A DNA stretch of 6,275 bases, taken from positions 1-6,275 of the forward strand of contig JAQGKB010000242.1 of assembly GCA_028290345.1 (NCBI GenBank). Reading direction: 5' to 3'. The position numbers and the translations under genes are program-made. The notes beneath the pieces are model-generated. The model saw nothing but the letters and a program-made list of their open reading frames with translations, ran no database searches and was not told where the DNA came from. This document shows positions 1 through 6,275 of the stretch, piece after piece. Source of the stretch: Hyphomicrobiales bacterium. GTDB lineage: Bacteria > Pseudomonadota > Alphaproteobacteria > Rhizobiales > Devosiaceae. The first letter of the stretch is position 1. Each line of letters opens with the position of its first letter.

Positions 1-1388
1 TGGGTGTAGTCGTGCACGCCCCAGATGTCGCTGATCGTGTGCTCCCAGCCCTCGTTGGAGATCACCGGGCGGCTCGGATCGAGGGCCTTGGTGAGGTGGT
101 AGAGCGCGCTGGCGTAGTGCTGCTGCTCGGGCTTTTGCGCGATTTCGGGCACGCCCCAGCTTTCGTTCAGCGGCACCCAGGTGACGACGCAGGGGTTGGA
201 GCGATCGCGATCGACGACGCTCAGCCATTCGCGGGTGAAGCGATCCACCGCCTGCGGCGAGAAATCATAGGCGTTGGCCATCTCGCCCCAGAGCAGCAGG
301 CCCAAGTGGTCGCACCAATAGAGGAAGCGCGGGTCCTCGACCTTCTGGTGGATGCGCACGGCGTTGAAGCCGAGCGACTTGATCAGCTCGACCTCCTCGC
401 GCAGCGCGTCGGCGCTGGGCGCGGCGAGGTGGGATTGCGGATAATAGCCCTGCTCCAGCACCGAGCGGACGAAATACGGCCGGTCGTTGAGCAGGAACCG
501 GCCACGGTCGAAGCCGACGCTGCGCAGGCCGAAATAGCTTTCGATGCCATCGAGCTGGTCGCCGGTGGCCGAGAGCAGCACGGCATTGACGGTGATCAGG
601 TTCGGGGTTTCGGGGCTCCAGTAGAGATCGCCGCGATGCTGGCCGTGCTCGGCATCGGCAATGTGGATCACCGATTTCAGCGGATTGCTGGTGACCCGTA
701 CCTGCTGCGCCGCCAGGACCTTGCCGCCGCTGCGCAGGGTGATGGCGAGCCAGGCGCCGGTGGGCAGCGCGCGGTTGAGCGTTGCCTCGACCAGCACGGT
801 GGATTTCGTAATATCGGGGGTGAGATGGAATTGCGTGATGTGGACATTGGCCACCGGCTCGAGCCAGACCGGCTGCCAGATGCCGGTGGTGCGGTGATAC
901 CAGATGACGTGCGGCTCGGGCAGCCAATCCTGCTTGCCGCGCGGCTGGGTCAGGTCTTCGGGCTGATCCTCGGCGCGGACCACCACGACCTGCTCGTCGC
1001 CTTCGATGAGGCTGGTGGTGATATCGGCCGAGAATGGGGTGTGGCCGCCCTCATGGGTCGCGACGAGATTGCCGTTGACCCAGACATGGGCGCGGTAGTC
1101 GACGGCGCCGAAGTGCAACAACAGCCGCCCGCCAGCGTCCGGCCGGTCGGTAAAGGCGCGGCGGTACCAGACGACTGGGTGAAAGCCGCGGTCGGCAATG
1201 CCGGAGAGTTCCGATTCGGGCGGGAACGGCACGGTGATGGTCTTGTCGAAGCGCTCGGGGCTTTGCTGCCAGCGCCCGTCGAGCCCCTCATCGGCATCGT
1301 CATAGGCAAACTGCCAGGTGCCGCAGAGATCGATCCAGCGCTCGCGCGTCAGCCGGGGACGCGGGTGCAACACGGCTTGTTCCGTCAT
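1..1388 (-). CDS. Glycoside hydrolase family 2 protein (beta-galactosidase/beta-glucuronidase-like), 3' end outside window
   Basis: The frame is open from an ATG at 1388 to the left edge, giving 462 residues without a stop. The N-terminal part (about 15-190) resembles the GH2 sugar-binding jelly-roll domain: LCGTWQFAYDD near residue 22, then WYRRAF, LHFGAVDYRAHVWVNG and the HEGGHTPFSADIT stretch. An Ig-like middle domain follows (about 190-290, including the GDLYWSPETPNL stretch). The TIM barrel starts near 300 (FLLNDRPYFVRSVLEQGYYP, LIKSLGFNAVRIHQK). WVPLNESWG carries the expected acid/base glutamate, Glu409 (codon 164-162). The nucleophile glutamate should lie beyond the edge. No signal peptide is visible, so the enzyme is probably cytoplasmic and acts on imported oligosaccharides or glycosides. 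An AAGAAGAG stretch just upstream can serve as ribosome-binding site. Family assignment is firm; the substrate (galactoside, glucuronide or other) cannot be read from this part. It lies 128 bases after phnN in the same direction and has no obvious role in phosphonate use. Confidence 0.9.
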   Translation of the reverse strand, partial: MTEQAVLHPRPRLTRERWIDLCGTWQFAYDDADEGLDGRWQQSPERFDKTITVPFPPESELSGIADRGFHPVVWYRRAFTDRPDAGGRLLLHFGAVDYRAHVWVNGNLVATHEGGHTPFSADITTSLIEGDEQVVVVRAEDQPEDLTQPRGKQDWLPEPHVIWYHRTTGIWQPVWLEPVANVHITQFHLTPDITKSTVLVEATLNRALPTGAWLAITLRSGGKVLAAQQVRVTSNPLKSVIHIADAEHGQHRGDLYWSPETPNLITVNAVLLSATGDQLDGIESYFGLRSVGFDRGRFLLNDRPYFVRSVLEQGYYPQSHLAAPSADALREEVELIKSLGFNAVRIHQKVEDPRFLYWCDHLGLLLWGEMANAYDFSPQAVDRFTREWLSVVDRDRSNPCVVTWVPLNESWGVPEIAQKPEQQHYASALYHLTKALDPSRPVISNEGWEHTISDIWGVHDYT

Positions 1389-1516
1389 TGTGAACTCTTC
1401 TTGATTGGTTTGCCCGAGGCTCTTTTGCGACCGCCGCCGCCTCAAGTAAAGCGTAGCGCGCCACGATAGACCAAATCAAGATGAACGATATGAACCTGAA
1501 ATCGTGATACTGAATA
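1389..1516 (-). promoter_or_regulatory. Intergenic region before the GH2 gene with a long-range imperfect inverted repeat
   Basis: This 128-base gap is more AT-rich than its flanks. It holds CTTGATTGGTT (1400-1410) and ACCAAATCAAG (1470-1480), which are inverted copies of each other apart from one inserted base, separated by 59 bases. ATGAAC also occurs twice, nine bases apart (1481-1486 and 1490-1495). The gap is long enough for a promoter and operator for the GH2 gene, but I see no convincing -35/-10 pair and no clear hairpin with T-run terminating phnN. The regulatory role is inferred from position and symmetry only. Confidence 0.25.
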
Positions 1517-2146
1517 CTAGCGGGCGGTGGACGCGGTCAGGGCTGCGGTCGCCAGCACGGCGAGGAACCGCTCGCCGGCGGTTTCCCTCGGCCCGGAATT
1601 CTCGATGTGAATGGCATCGGCGCGAATCAGGTCTTCCTTGGCGACGCGGCCGAGGCGCTTGGCGATAGCCGCTTCGCTTTCGCGGCCCCTTGCGGCCAGG
1701 CGCTTGGCGATGACGTCGCGATGCGCGGAAACGGCGACGAGCTCGAAATTCTGGTAGCGCGCGTCGAGCGCCGGGATGATCTGGCGGGATATATTGGCGA
1801 TGACGACGCGGCCGCGCCCGATTTCCGCATCGACGCTGGCCGGCAGGCCGTAGCGCAAATCGTGGGCGTCCCAGACGAGGCTGAAGGCGCCATCGCCTTC
1901 GGCAGCGGCAAACTCGGCGGCGGTGAGGGTGTCGTGGTCTTCGCTATTGGCATCGGCGGTGCGGGTGATCACCCGGCGCACGAAGACGAATTCTGTGCGC
2001 CCCGCGAGCTTTTCGCGGGCGTAGTTGATGATGGTATCCTTGCCCGCCCCGCTGGGGCCGGCAACAGCCACGAACACGCCGGGGCCAATCTTTGCAACTT
2101 CAATCGCAGAGGCAGTCACGGCGTTCACCCGTTCGGCAACGGTCAT
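1517..2146 (-). CDS. phnN: PhnN, ribose 1,5-bisphosphate phosphokinase
   Basis: 209 residues. PhnN uses ATP to phosphorylate ribose 1,5-bisphosphate to PRPP, the last step that returns the ribose carrier of the C-P lyase pathway to central metabolism; it is cytoplasmic. The protein has a guanylate-kinase-like fold signature: a beta strand (VFVAVA) leading into the Walker A loop GPSGAGKDT at residues 30-38, then FVRRVITRTA (about 55-64), a GAFSLVWDAHDLRYGLP segment like the family's substrate-binding region, and an arginine-rich lid region (AKRLAARGRESEAAIAKRLGR). The roughly 20 residues before the first strand are longer than in the E. coli protein (about 185 aa). A GTG at residue 24 is possible but would delete part of that strand. 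The ATG start overlaps the phnM stop as ATGA (2146-2143), typical of translational coupling, and this decides the start. It is the last phn gene here; the next gene is a GH2 glycosidase. Confidence 0.95.
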   Translation of the reverse strand: MTVAERVNAVTASAIEVAKIGPGVFVAVAGPSGAGKDTIINYAREKLAGRTEFVFVRRVITRTADANSEDHDTLTAAEFAAAEGDGAFSLVWDAHDLRYGLPASVDAEIGRGRVVIANISRQIIPALDARYQNFELVAVSAHRDVIAKRLAARGRESEAAIAKRLGRVAKEDLIRADAIHIENSGPRETAGERFLAVLATAALTASTAR

Positions 2147-3279
2147 ATGACCCGATTTCCCTGACGCCAGACCGCGCGCACGATCGGCACTTCGCTATCG
2201 AGGCGCACCCGCACCAGATCGGCCCGCTTGCCGATGGCGATTTCGCCGCGATCGGTGAGCGCAGCCGCATCGGCCGGGTGCTTGGTGACCAGCTGGATCG
2301 CCTCGGGCAGCGTGATGGCGTCAACCATGTCGCCCAGCCCGAAGGCGGCCTGGATCATGCTGAAGGGGATATAATCGGACGAGAGAATATCGAGCAGGCC
2401 CTGCTCGGCCAGCGTACGGGCCGAGACGTTGCCGGAATGCGAGCCGCCGCGTACCACGTTCGGGGCACCCATCAGCACCGCAAGACCGGCCTCGTGCGAG
2501 GCAAGGGCCGCTTCCACGGTGGTGGGAAATTCGGCCACGGTGATGCCCTGGGCGATCGCCTCGTCGACATGGGCGATGGTGGCGTCGTCATGGCTGGCCA
2601 TGGCGATGCCGCGCTCGCGGCAGATCTCGGCGATGGCGTTGCGGTGGCGGTCGGAATTGGCCTGGGAGTCGGCGGTGCGCGCCGCAACGAAGGCGTTGAA
2701 CTCCTCGTCGGAGAGCTTCAGCTTGCCCTGGTAATAGACGCGATAGCTCTCCATCTGGGCGAACTGGCGCTGGCCGGGGGCATGGTCCATCAGCGATACC
2801 AGCTTGAGCTGATCGTCATCCTGGAATTTCAGAAACCCGGCGAGGCAATCGGGCGCCGAAACCTCGCAGCGCAGATGAATGAAATGATCGGCGCGCAGCC
2901 GGCCGGCGGCCATGCTGGAGCGGATGGCGTCGCTGAGCACCGTCATCTCGTGCGGGCCCATATCGGCCTGCTCGTCGGTGCCGACGCGCAGCGCATCGAA
3001 CACGGTGGTGATGCCGGAGGCGGCGATCTGGGCGTCGTGCGCCTGCACGGCCGCGATCGGGTTCCAGCGCACTTTCGGGCGCGGGGCATAGTGGTTTTCG
3101 AGGTGATCGGTATGCAATTCGATCAGGCCGGGAATGAGGTAATCCCCGTCGAGGTCCTCGCCGCCGCTGACCGGGCCGGAAATGTCCGCGATCATCCCGT
3201 CGCGCACCAGCACCGAACCAGTCAGCACCTCATCGGCGAGCACGATCCTGGCATTGGTGAAAATCTGCTCTTGCTGCAT
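2143..3279 (-). CDS. phnM: PhnM, alpha-D-ribose 1-methylphosphonate 5-triphosphate diphosphatase
   Basis: 378 residues from the ATG at 3279, the same length as I recall for E. coli PhnM. PhnM is a cytoplasmic amidohydrolase-superfamily metalloenzyme that removes pyrophosphate from ribose 1-methylphosphonate 5-triphosphate, making the 5-phosphate substrate of C-P lyase PhnJ. Visible motifs: GLIELHTDHLE with the metal-binding HxD (56-58), PRPKV (66-70), HLRCE (135-139), SLMDHAPGQRQF (162-173), MASHDDATIAHV (228-238), AEFPTT (249-254), MGAPNVVRGGSHSGN (270-284) and LDILSSDY (296-303). Nothing catalytic appears missing. An upstream in-frame ATG at 3357 would add 26 residues (MSCDCHSV...) with no counterpart in the family; that ATG lies inside a palindrome, so I reject it. 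The chosen ATG has no good Shine-Dalgarno match. The gap of about 100 bases after phnE2 and the operator-like repeats there suggest phnM-phnN can be transcribed separately from the transporter. Confidence 0.95.
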   Translation of the reverse strand: MQQEQIFTNARIVLADEVLTGSVLVRDGMIADISGPVSGGEDLDGDYLIPGLIELHTDHLENHYAPRPKVRWNPIAAVQAHDAQIAASGITTVFDALRVGTDEQADMGPHEMTVLSDAIRSSMAAGRLRADHFIHLRCEVSAPDCLAGFLKFQDDDQLKLVSLMDHAPGQRQFAQMESYRVYYQGKLKLSDEEFNAFVAARTADSQANSDRHRNAIAEICRERGIAMASHDDATIAHVDEAIAQGITVAEFPTTVEAALASHEAGLAVLMGAPNVVRGGSHSGNVSARTLAEQGLLDILSSDYIPFSMIQAAFGLGDMVDAITLPEAIQLVTKHPADAAALTDRGEIAIGKRADLVRVRLDSEVPIVRAVWRQGNRVI

Positions 3280-3305
3280 GAATTCGGCCAGTCCGATTCT
3301 CGAGT

Positions 3306-3335
3306 AAAAAATGCTTTTGCGCCCGCTTACGCAAA
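3306..3335 (-). terminator. Weak hairpin followed by a T-run between phnE2 and phnM
   Basis: On the minus strand TTTGCG (3335-3330) and CGCAAA (3321-3316) can pair as a 6-bp stem with an 8-base loop. Four bases later comes TTTTTT (3311-3306). This has the form of a weak intrinsic terminator or attenuator located downstream of the palindrome and 27 bases before the phnM start codon. The stem is short and the T-run is offset by four bases, so it may equally be chance or part of an AT-rich promoter region. Confidence 0.25.
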
Positions 3336-3349
3336 CACTATGACAGTCG

Positions 3350-3382
3350 CAAGACATTGTCTTGTCTCGCCAGTTTGTCTAG
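3350..3382 (-). promoter_or_regulatory. Palindrome and TTGTCT repeat cluster upstream of phnM, candidate operator
   Basis: CAAGACA-T-TGTCTTG at 3350-3364 is a perfect 7+1+7 inverted repeat. On the plus strand TTGTCT occurs three times: 3357-3362, 3362-3367 and 3375-3380, the last extended to TTTGTCTAG across the phnE2 stop codon. A further GACAG lies at 3342-3346. Its position 71-103 bases upstream of the phnM start fits an operator for a dimeric regulator. GntR/HutC-type regulators such as PhnF control phn genes elsewhere and bind short palindromes, but I cannot show that this is their site. No regulator gene is present in the window. Confidence 0.4.
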
Positions 3383-4710
3383 CGCGTCCTGCCAATCAGG
3401 CGCGAGCGCAGCGCGTTCGATATGCTGTCGAAGATGAACACGACCGCCAGAACCAGCAAGACCATGTAGAAGACGTTGGCCCAGTTGGAATTGGTGCGCA
3501 TGGCCTCCCATAGCTTGAGGCCGATGCCGCCCGCGCCCACCGCGCCGATGATGGTCGCGCCGCGCGTATTGGATTCCCACTGGTAGAGCGTCTGGCTGAT
3601 CATCACCGGCACCACTTGCGGCATGACGCCGTAGCGCTGCACCTGCACCGAGCTGGCGCCGGTCGACTGGATGCCTTCGCGCTGCTTGTCGTCGATGTTT
3701 TCAAGCCCTTCGGAATAGATCTTGCCCAGCGTGCCGGTCTCGGTGAGGAATATCGCGGCGCTGCCCGACAGCGGGCCGGGGCCGAAGGCGCGGGTGAAGA
3801 ACAGTGCCCAGATCAGCATATCGACCGAGCGCATGAAATCGAAGAAGCGCTTCAGCCCCTGGTTGAGATAACCGTTATGGGTGATGTTGCGAGCGGCGAG
3901 GAACGCCAGCGGGAAGGCGATGGCGGCGCCGCAGATGGTCCCGAGGAAGGCCATGACAATGGTCTGCGCCAGCTTGGTCCAGACGTCGCCGTGCTGCCAC
4001 TCCGAATTGTTCCAGATATTGTCGCCGGCGAGCGCGAGGTTGGAGACGCCCGGCTTCAGTTCGGGCCCGGCAACGATCAGCTTGACGACTTCGACTGGGG
4101 ATTTGCCGAAGAACGGAGAATCGGTGTCGAAGACGAAATTGGCCCAGCCGAGGAACTTCTTGCTGACCTTCACGCGATCCGAGGTGATGCGCACATTGCC
4201 CCAATAGCCCATGTCGGCGATGACCTGGTCGCTCTTGATCTGCACCCAGGCGGGAAGAGGGGTCGCGATGGCGGGAACGTTGGCGCTGAGCGCCACGGTG
4301 ACCTGCTCGCCATTATTGGTCATCACCGCCTGCGTCTTGTTGAAGGTGACGGTCCTGCCCCGACCATCGACCAGGATGGTGTAGCCGCCATCGGCATTCT
4401 GGATCACCCAATCGGGATGGGGATCATCGCCGAGCGGCGAATATTTCGGGAAGCGCGGCTTGATCGTCGACCCGGTGAGGGTGAAATCGGGCTGGATGTC
4501 GTAGCTGATCCACTGGCTAAGATAGAGTCCGGTGCGCTCCCAATGTCCCTCGCGCATGATCTTGGGCAGATCGAAGAACCACGCCGCGTAGACGAGATAG
4601 CCGATGACGCCGAGCAGCAGCAGCAGTGGCGCGAAGCGCTTCAGGCTGGATTGGTGGAAGACTTCCGGGAAGCGCTGTTCGATGGAAAGCGAACTGGTAT
4701 CGGTGGTCAT
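3379..4710 (-). CDS. phnE: Phosphonate ABC transporter permease PhnE, second copy (PhnE2), with large extracytoplasmic insertion
   Basis: 443 residues, inner membrane. With PhnE1 it should form the transmembrane channel of the phosphonate importer. The N-terminal transmembrane segment is at about 26-46. Residues 47-245 form a hydrophilic, beta-rich region (YTILVDGRGRTVTFNK; EQVTVALSANVPAI) likely in the periplasm. The binding-protein-dependent permease core follows, with membrane segments near 248-272, 296-325, 363-378, 383-400 and 411-430. The EAA-loop signature is EGIQSTGASSVQVQRYGVMP (345-364), contacting the ATPase, followed by RGATIIGAVGAGGIG (383-397), which is highly similar to the matching stretch in PhnE1. 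A single PhnE is usually about 260-290 residues, so the extra length is the periplasmic part. The start is set by GAGG overlapping the phnE1 stop, with eight bases between the two genes. The name PhnE2 follows rhizobial usage. Permease identity is firm; phosphonate rather than phosphate or phosphite specificity is inferred from phnM and phnN. Confidence 0.93.
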   Translation of the reverse strand: MTTDTSSLSIEQRFPEVFHQSSLKRFAPLLLLLGVIGYLVYAAWFFDLPKIMREGHWERTGLYLSQWISYDIQPDFTLTGSTIKPRFPKYSPLGDDPHPDWVIQNADGGYTILVDGRGRTVTFNKTQAVMTNNGEQVTVALSANVPAIATPLPAWVQIKSDQVIADMGYWGNVRITSDRVKVSKKFLGWANFVFDTDSPFFGKSPVEVVKLIVAGPELKPGVSNLALAGDNIWNNSEWQHGDVWTKLAQTIVMAFLGTICGAAIAFPLAFLAARNITHNGYLNQGLKRFFDFMRSVDMLIWALFFTRAFGPGPLSGSAAIFLTETGTLGKIYSEGLENIDDKQREGIQSTGASSVQVQRYGVMPQVVPVMISQTLYQWESNTRGATIIGAVGAGGIGLKLWEAMRTNSNWANVFYMVLLVLAVVFIFDSISNALRSRLIGRTR

Positions 4711-4716
4711 CGCTTG

Positions 4717-4721
4717 CCTCA
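4717..4721 (-). promoter_or_regulatory. Shine-Dalgarno of phnE2 overlapping the phnE1 stop codon
   Basis: TGAGG on the minus strand contains both the phnE1 TGA stop and a GAGG ribosome-binding core six bases before the phnE2 ATG at 4710. It supports that start and suggests coupled, roughly equal translation of the two permease subunits. Confidence 0.6.
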
Positions 4722-5678
4722 GGCTTTGATCATGAAGGACTGGTCGCCGACGAGCTTCTTGCGCAGATACGCAGAGAACTGGTCGACCGCGAAGATGGTC
4801 AGGAATAGCAGGATGATCAGCGCCAGCGTCTTGGCGCCGAAGCCGCGCGAGATCGAGAGCTTCAGCTCCTCACCGATGCCGCCGCCGCCGACGGCGCCGA
4901 TGATGGTGGAGGCGCGGACGTTGATCTCGAGACGCAGCAGCGCATAGGAGACAAAGTTCGGCATCACCTGTGGCAGCGCGGCGAAACGCACCCGCTCGAT
5001 CCAGTTGCCGCCGGCGGCCTTCAGCCCTTCATCCGGGCCCATGTCGATATTTTCGATGACCTCGTAGAACAATTTCCCCAGCGCGCCGATGGTATGGAGC
5101 CCCACCGCGATCATCGCAGCGACCGGCCCGATCGAGAGGATCGCGGCAAAGAGGCCAGCGATGACGATCTCAGGGAAGGCGCGCATCAGTTCCATGAAGC
5201 GCTTGACGATGACGCGCAGCCACGGATGCGGCGTCATGTTGCGGGCGGCCACAAAGCAGAGGCAGAGCGCACCGACGAAGCCGACAAGGGTCGAGACCAG
5301 CGCCACGTTGATGGTGATCAACATCAGCTGAAAATATTCGGGGAAGTAGAAATCGCCCCAGACCGGGACGCGCCCGAGGGCGAAATTGAATTCCTGGGTG
5401 CCATTATCGTGCGGCGAAGCGATGTCGAACAGTGCGCGCCACACATCGTTCCAATCCGACGGTACCAGCCAGGAGAGGAAGTCGAAGAGATGCGGCAGCC
5501 GGTCGAAGAAATGCCCTGCATTGCTGGTGTCGGCAAACCACATCGAGCCGCCGAGCGCGAAAAGCAGCAAGGCGAAGCCGAGGAACGAATAGAATCGCCG
5601 CTGGCCGGAAAGCTTGTGCCACGCGGCATGCACCTCGCGCGCGGCTTCGGATTCTGGATGCGGAACGAGCATTGTCAT
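4719..5678 (-). CDS. phnE: Phosphonate ABC transporter permease PhnE, first copy (PhnE1)
   Basis: 319 residues, inner membrane; partner of PhnE2 in the importer fed by PhnD and powered by PhnC (not in the window). Transmembrane segments are evident near 29-48, 117-144, 168-198, 238-252 and 282-304. A periplasmic stretch of about 65 residues (50-115, rich in Trp, Phe and Asp) separates the first two. The EAA-loop signature is EGLKAAGGNWIERVRFAALP (217-236) and is followed by RASTIIGAVGGGGIGEEL (255-272), closely like the matching part of PhnE2. Two possible starts lie close together (ATG 5678 and ATG 5672); neither has a strong Shine-Dalgarno. I take the first, and the difference is two residues. 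It follows phnD by 72 bases, a gap that holds a strong hairpin, so expression below phnD level is plausible. Confidence 0.95.
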   Translation of the reverse strand: MTMLVPHPESEAAREVHAAWHKLSGQRRFYSFLGFALLLFALGGSMWFADTSNAGHFFDRLPHLFDFLSWLVPSDWNDVWRALFDIASPHDNGTQEFNFALGRVPVWGDFYFPEYFQLMLITINVALVSTLVGFVGALCLCFVAARNMTPHPWLRVIVKRFMELMRAFPEIVIAGLFAAILSIGPVAAMIAVGLHTIGALGKLFYEVIENIDMGPDEGLKAAGGNWIERVRFAALPQVMPNFVSYALLRLEINVRASTIIGAVGGGGIGEELKLSISRGFGAKTLALIILLFLTIFAVDQFSAYLRKKLVGDQSFMIKA

Positions 5679-5700
5679 GAGGGGCGAACCGAGCTGTCAG

Positions 5701-5738
5701 CAAACAAAGAGGGCTGAGGGGGATGCCCCGCAGCCCTC
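5701..5738 (-). terminator. Strong GC-rich hairpin between phnD and phnE1, likely partial terminator or mRNA stabiliser
   Basis: GAGGGCTG (5738-5731, minus strand) pairs perfectly with CAGCCCTC (5716-5709). After one mismatch, GGGG and CCCC pair inside around a 4-base loop, giving 8+4 bp. The stem is followed by TTTGTTTG (5708-5701), an imperfect T-tract. It starts 12 bases after the phnD stop. In ABC importer operons such a hairpin after the binding-protein gene commonly lets that protein be made in excess over the permeases, by partial termination or by protecting the 3' end of the mRNA. The structure is seen directly; the role is inferred. Confidence 0.65.
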
Positions 5739-5750
5739 CGCTTTGGTGAC

Positions 5751-6275
5751 TTACTTGCCGACGACGGCCTTACGGGCCGCGATGATGGCGTCATAGAATT
5801 CCTGCTTCACCGGCTTGTAGCCGACGTAGCCGCTGGCAATCGCCGCGTAGCACTTCGGATCGGTTTTCGGCAGGGCGCTGTAGAAGTCCGCGAACTTGGC
5901 GGCCCAATCGTCGCCGAGCGCGGTGCGAACCACCAGCGGGCCGTTCGGGATCAGCGGCGAGCGCCAGACTTCGACCATGTCGGCCGGATCGACAATGCCC
6001 TTGGCAACGGCCTTGTGGAAGGTGCCGGAGGTAAAGCCATCGGTGAAATTGCCCAGGCCCGAACTGTCATCGACAGCGACATCGACCTTGCCGTCACGGG
6101 CGGCGAGCAGATTGTTCTCATGGCCGCCGTCGAACTGGGTCGAGGCGAAGAACTTGTCGTTCGGAATGCCGGTGGTAGTCGGGATGGCGGTCAGCGGGAT
6201 CAGGTAGCCCGAGGTCGAATCAGGATCGGCGTAGCCCAGCTTCTTGCCCTTGGCATCTATGATCGTCTTGATGCC
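5751..6275 (-). CDS. phnD: PhnD, phosphonate ABC transporter substrate-binding protein, C-terminal part
   Basis: 174 codons plus a TAA stop; the frame is open to the right edge, so the N-terminus, including any signal peptide, is outside the window. PhnD is the periplasmic solute-binding protein that delivers phosphonates to the PhnE permeases. The fragment begins GIKTIIDAKGKKLGYADPDSTSGYLIP: the DSTSGYL motif (fragment residues 19-25) is the conserved Ser/Thr-rich loop that binds the phosphonate oxyanion in this family. GGHENNLLAARDGKVDVAVDD (about 50-70) matches the second family signature, followed by WRSPLIPNGPLVVR in the hinge and C-lobe region. The complete protein would be about 300 residues in this family. 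An internal ATG at 5978 is only a methionine within the frame, not a start. Phosphite or phosphate binding proteins are related, but the adjoining phnM and phnN favour phosphonates. Confidence 0.93.
   Translation of the reverse strand, partial: GIKTIIDAKGKKLGYADPDSTSGYLIPLTAIPTTTGIPNDKFFASTQFDGGHENNLLAARDGKVDVAVDDSSGLGNFTDGFTSGTFHKAVAKGIVDPADMVEVWRSPLIPNGPLVVRTALGDDWAAKFADFYSALPKTDPKCYAAIASGYVGYKPVKQEFYDAIIAARKAVVGK

Noticed and set aside
12..1469. Long plus-strand open frame (485 codons) opposite the GH2 gene
   Set aside because: It is antisense to a clear GH2 protein and arises from third-position G/C bias; the translation is low-complexity in A, G, R, D and V and shows no recognisable domain.
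3280..3357. Upstream ATG extending PhnM by 26 residues
   Set aside because: The extension has no counterpart in PhnM, starts inside the palindrome at 3350-3364, and the start at 3279 gives the usual family length.
2092..3513. Plus-strand open frame (473 codons) opposite phnM
   Set aside because: Shadow of phnM, which matches its family motif by motif; the antisense product has no family features and crosses into phnN and phnE2.
3616..4947. Plus-strand open frame (443 codons) opposite phnE2
   Set aside because: Antisense shadow spanning two permease genes; it lacks membrane segments or motifs of its own.
5751..5978. Short 75-residue gene starting MVEVWRSP
   Set aside because: It is only the end of the longer PhnD frame, which continues open to the right edge with clear PhnD motifs upstream of this methionine.
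1..6275. CRISPR arrays, tRNA or rRNA genes, insertion sequences, toxin-antitoxin or defence genes
   Set aside because: No regularly spaced repeats, cloverleaf-like sequences, transposase motifs or related protein signatures are seen; nearly all the DNA is covered by six recognisable metabolic or transport genes.

Overview
The window reads as the interior of an alphaproteobacterial phosphonate-utilisation (phn) locus followed by a glycoside hydrolase gene. All real genes are on the minus strand, so transcription runs from high to low coordinates. The DNA is GC-rich with strong third-position G/C bias, which produces long antisense shadow frames on the plus strand. Two PhnE permeases followed by phnM and phnN suggests Hyphomicrobiales (Rhizobium/Devosia-like). 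That placement is inferred from gene order and composition, not from a database match.

Layout in transcription order: the C-terminal half of phnD (phosphonate-binding protein, 6275-5751, 5' end outside the window); a strong GC-rich hairpin in the 72-base phnD-phnE1 gap; phnE1 (5678-4719) and phnE2 (4710-3379), eight bases apart, the two membrane subunits of the importer; a 99-base gap with a 15-bp perfect palindrome, repeated TTGTCT half-sites and a weak hairpin plus T-run; phnM (3279-2143) and phnN (2146-1517), joined by a 4-base ATGA overlap; a 128-base gap; and a GH2-family glycosidase gene (from 1388, running off the left edge).

PhnD captures phosphonate in the periplasm and PhnE1/PhnE2, with an ATPase PhnC presumably encoded upstream of the window, import it. 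PhnM and PhnN are accessory enzymes of the carbon-phosphorus lyase pathway: PhnM removes pyrophosphate from ribose 1-methylphosphonate 5-triphosphate, and PhnN converts ribose 1,5-bisphosphate to PRPP. The C-P lyase core (phnGHIJKL) and a PhnP-type phosphodiesterase are not in this window and must be elsewhere if the pathway is complete. The GH2 enzyme has no evident link to phosphonates and looks like the start of a separate carbohydrate-related unit.

Most of this is a known system. The parts worth a second look are the palindrome cluster before phnM, the hairpin after phnD, the roughly 200-residue extracytoplasmic insertion in PhnE2, and the abrupt junction with the GH2 gene.
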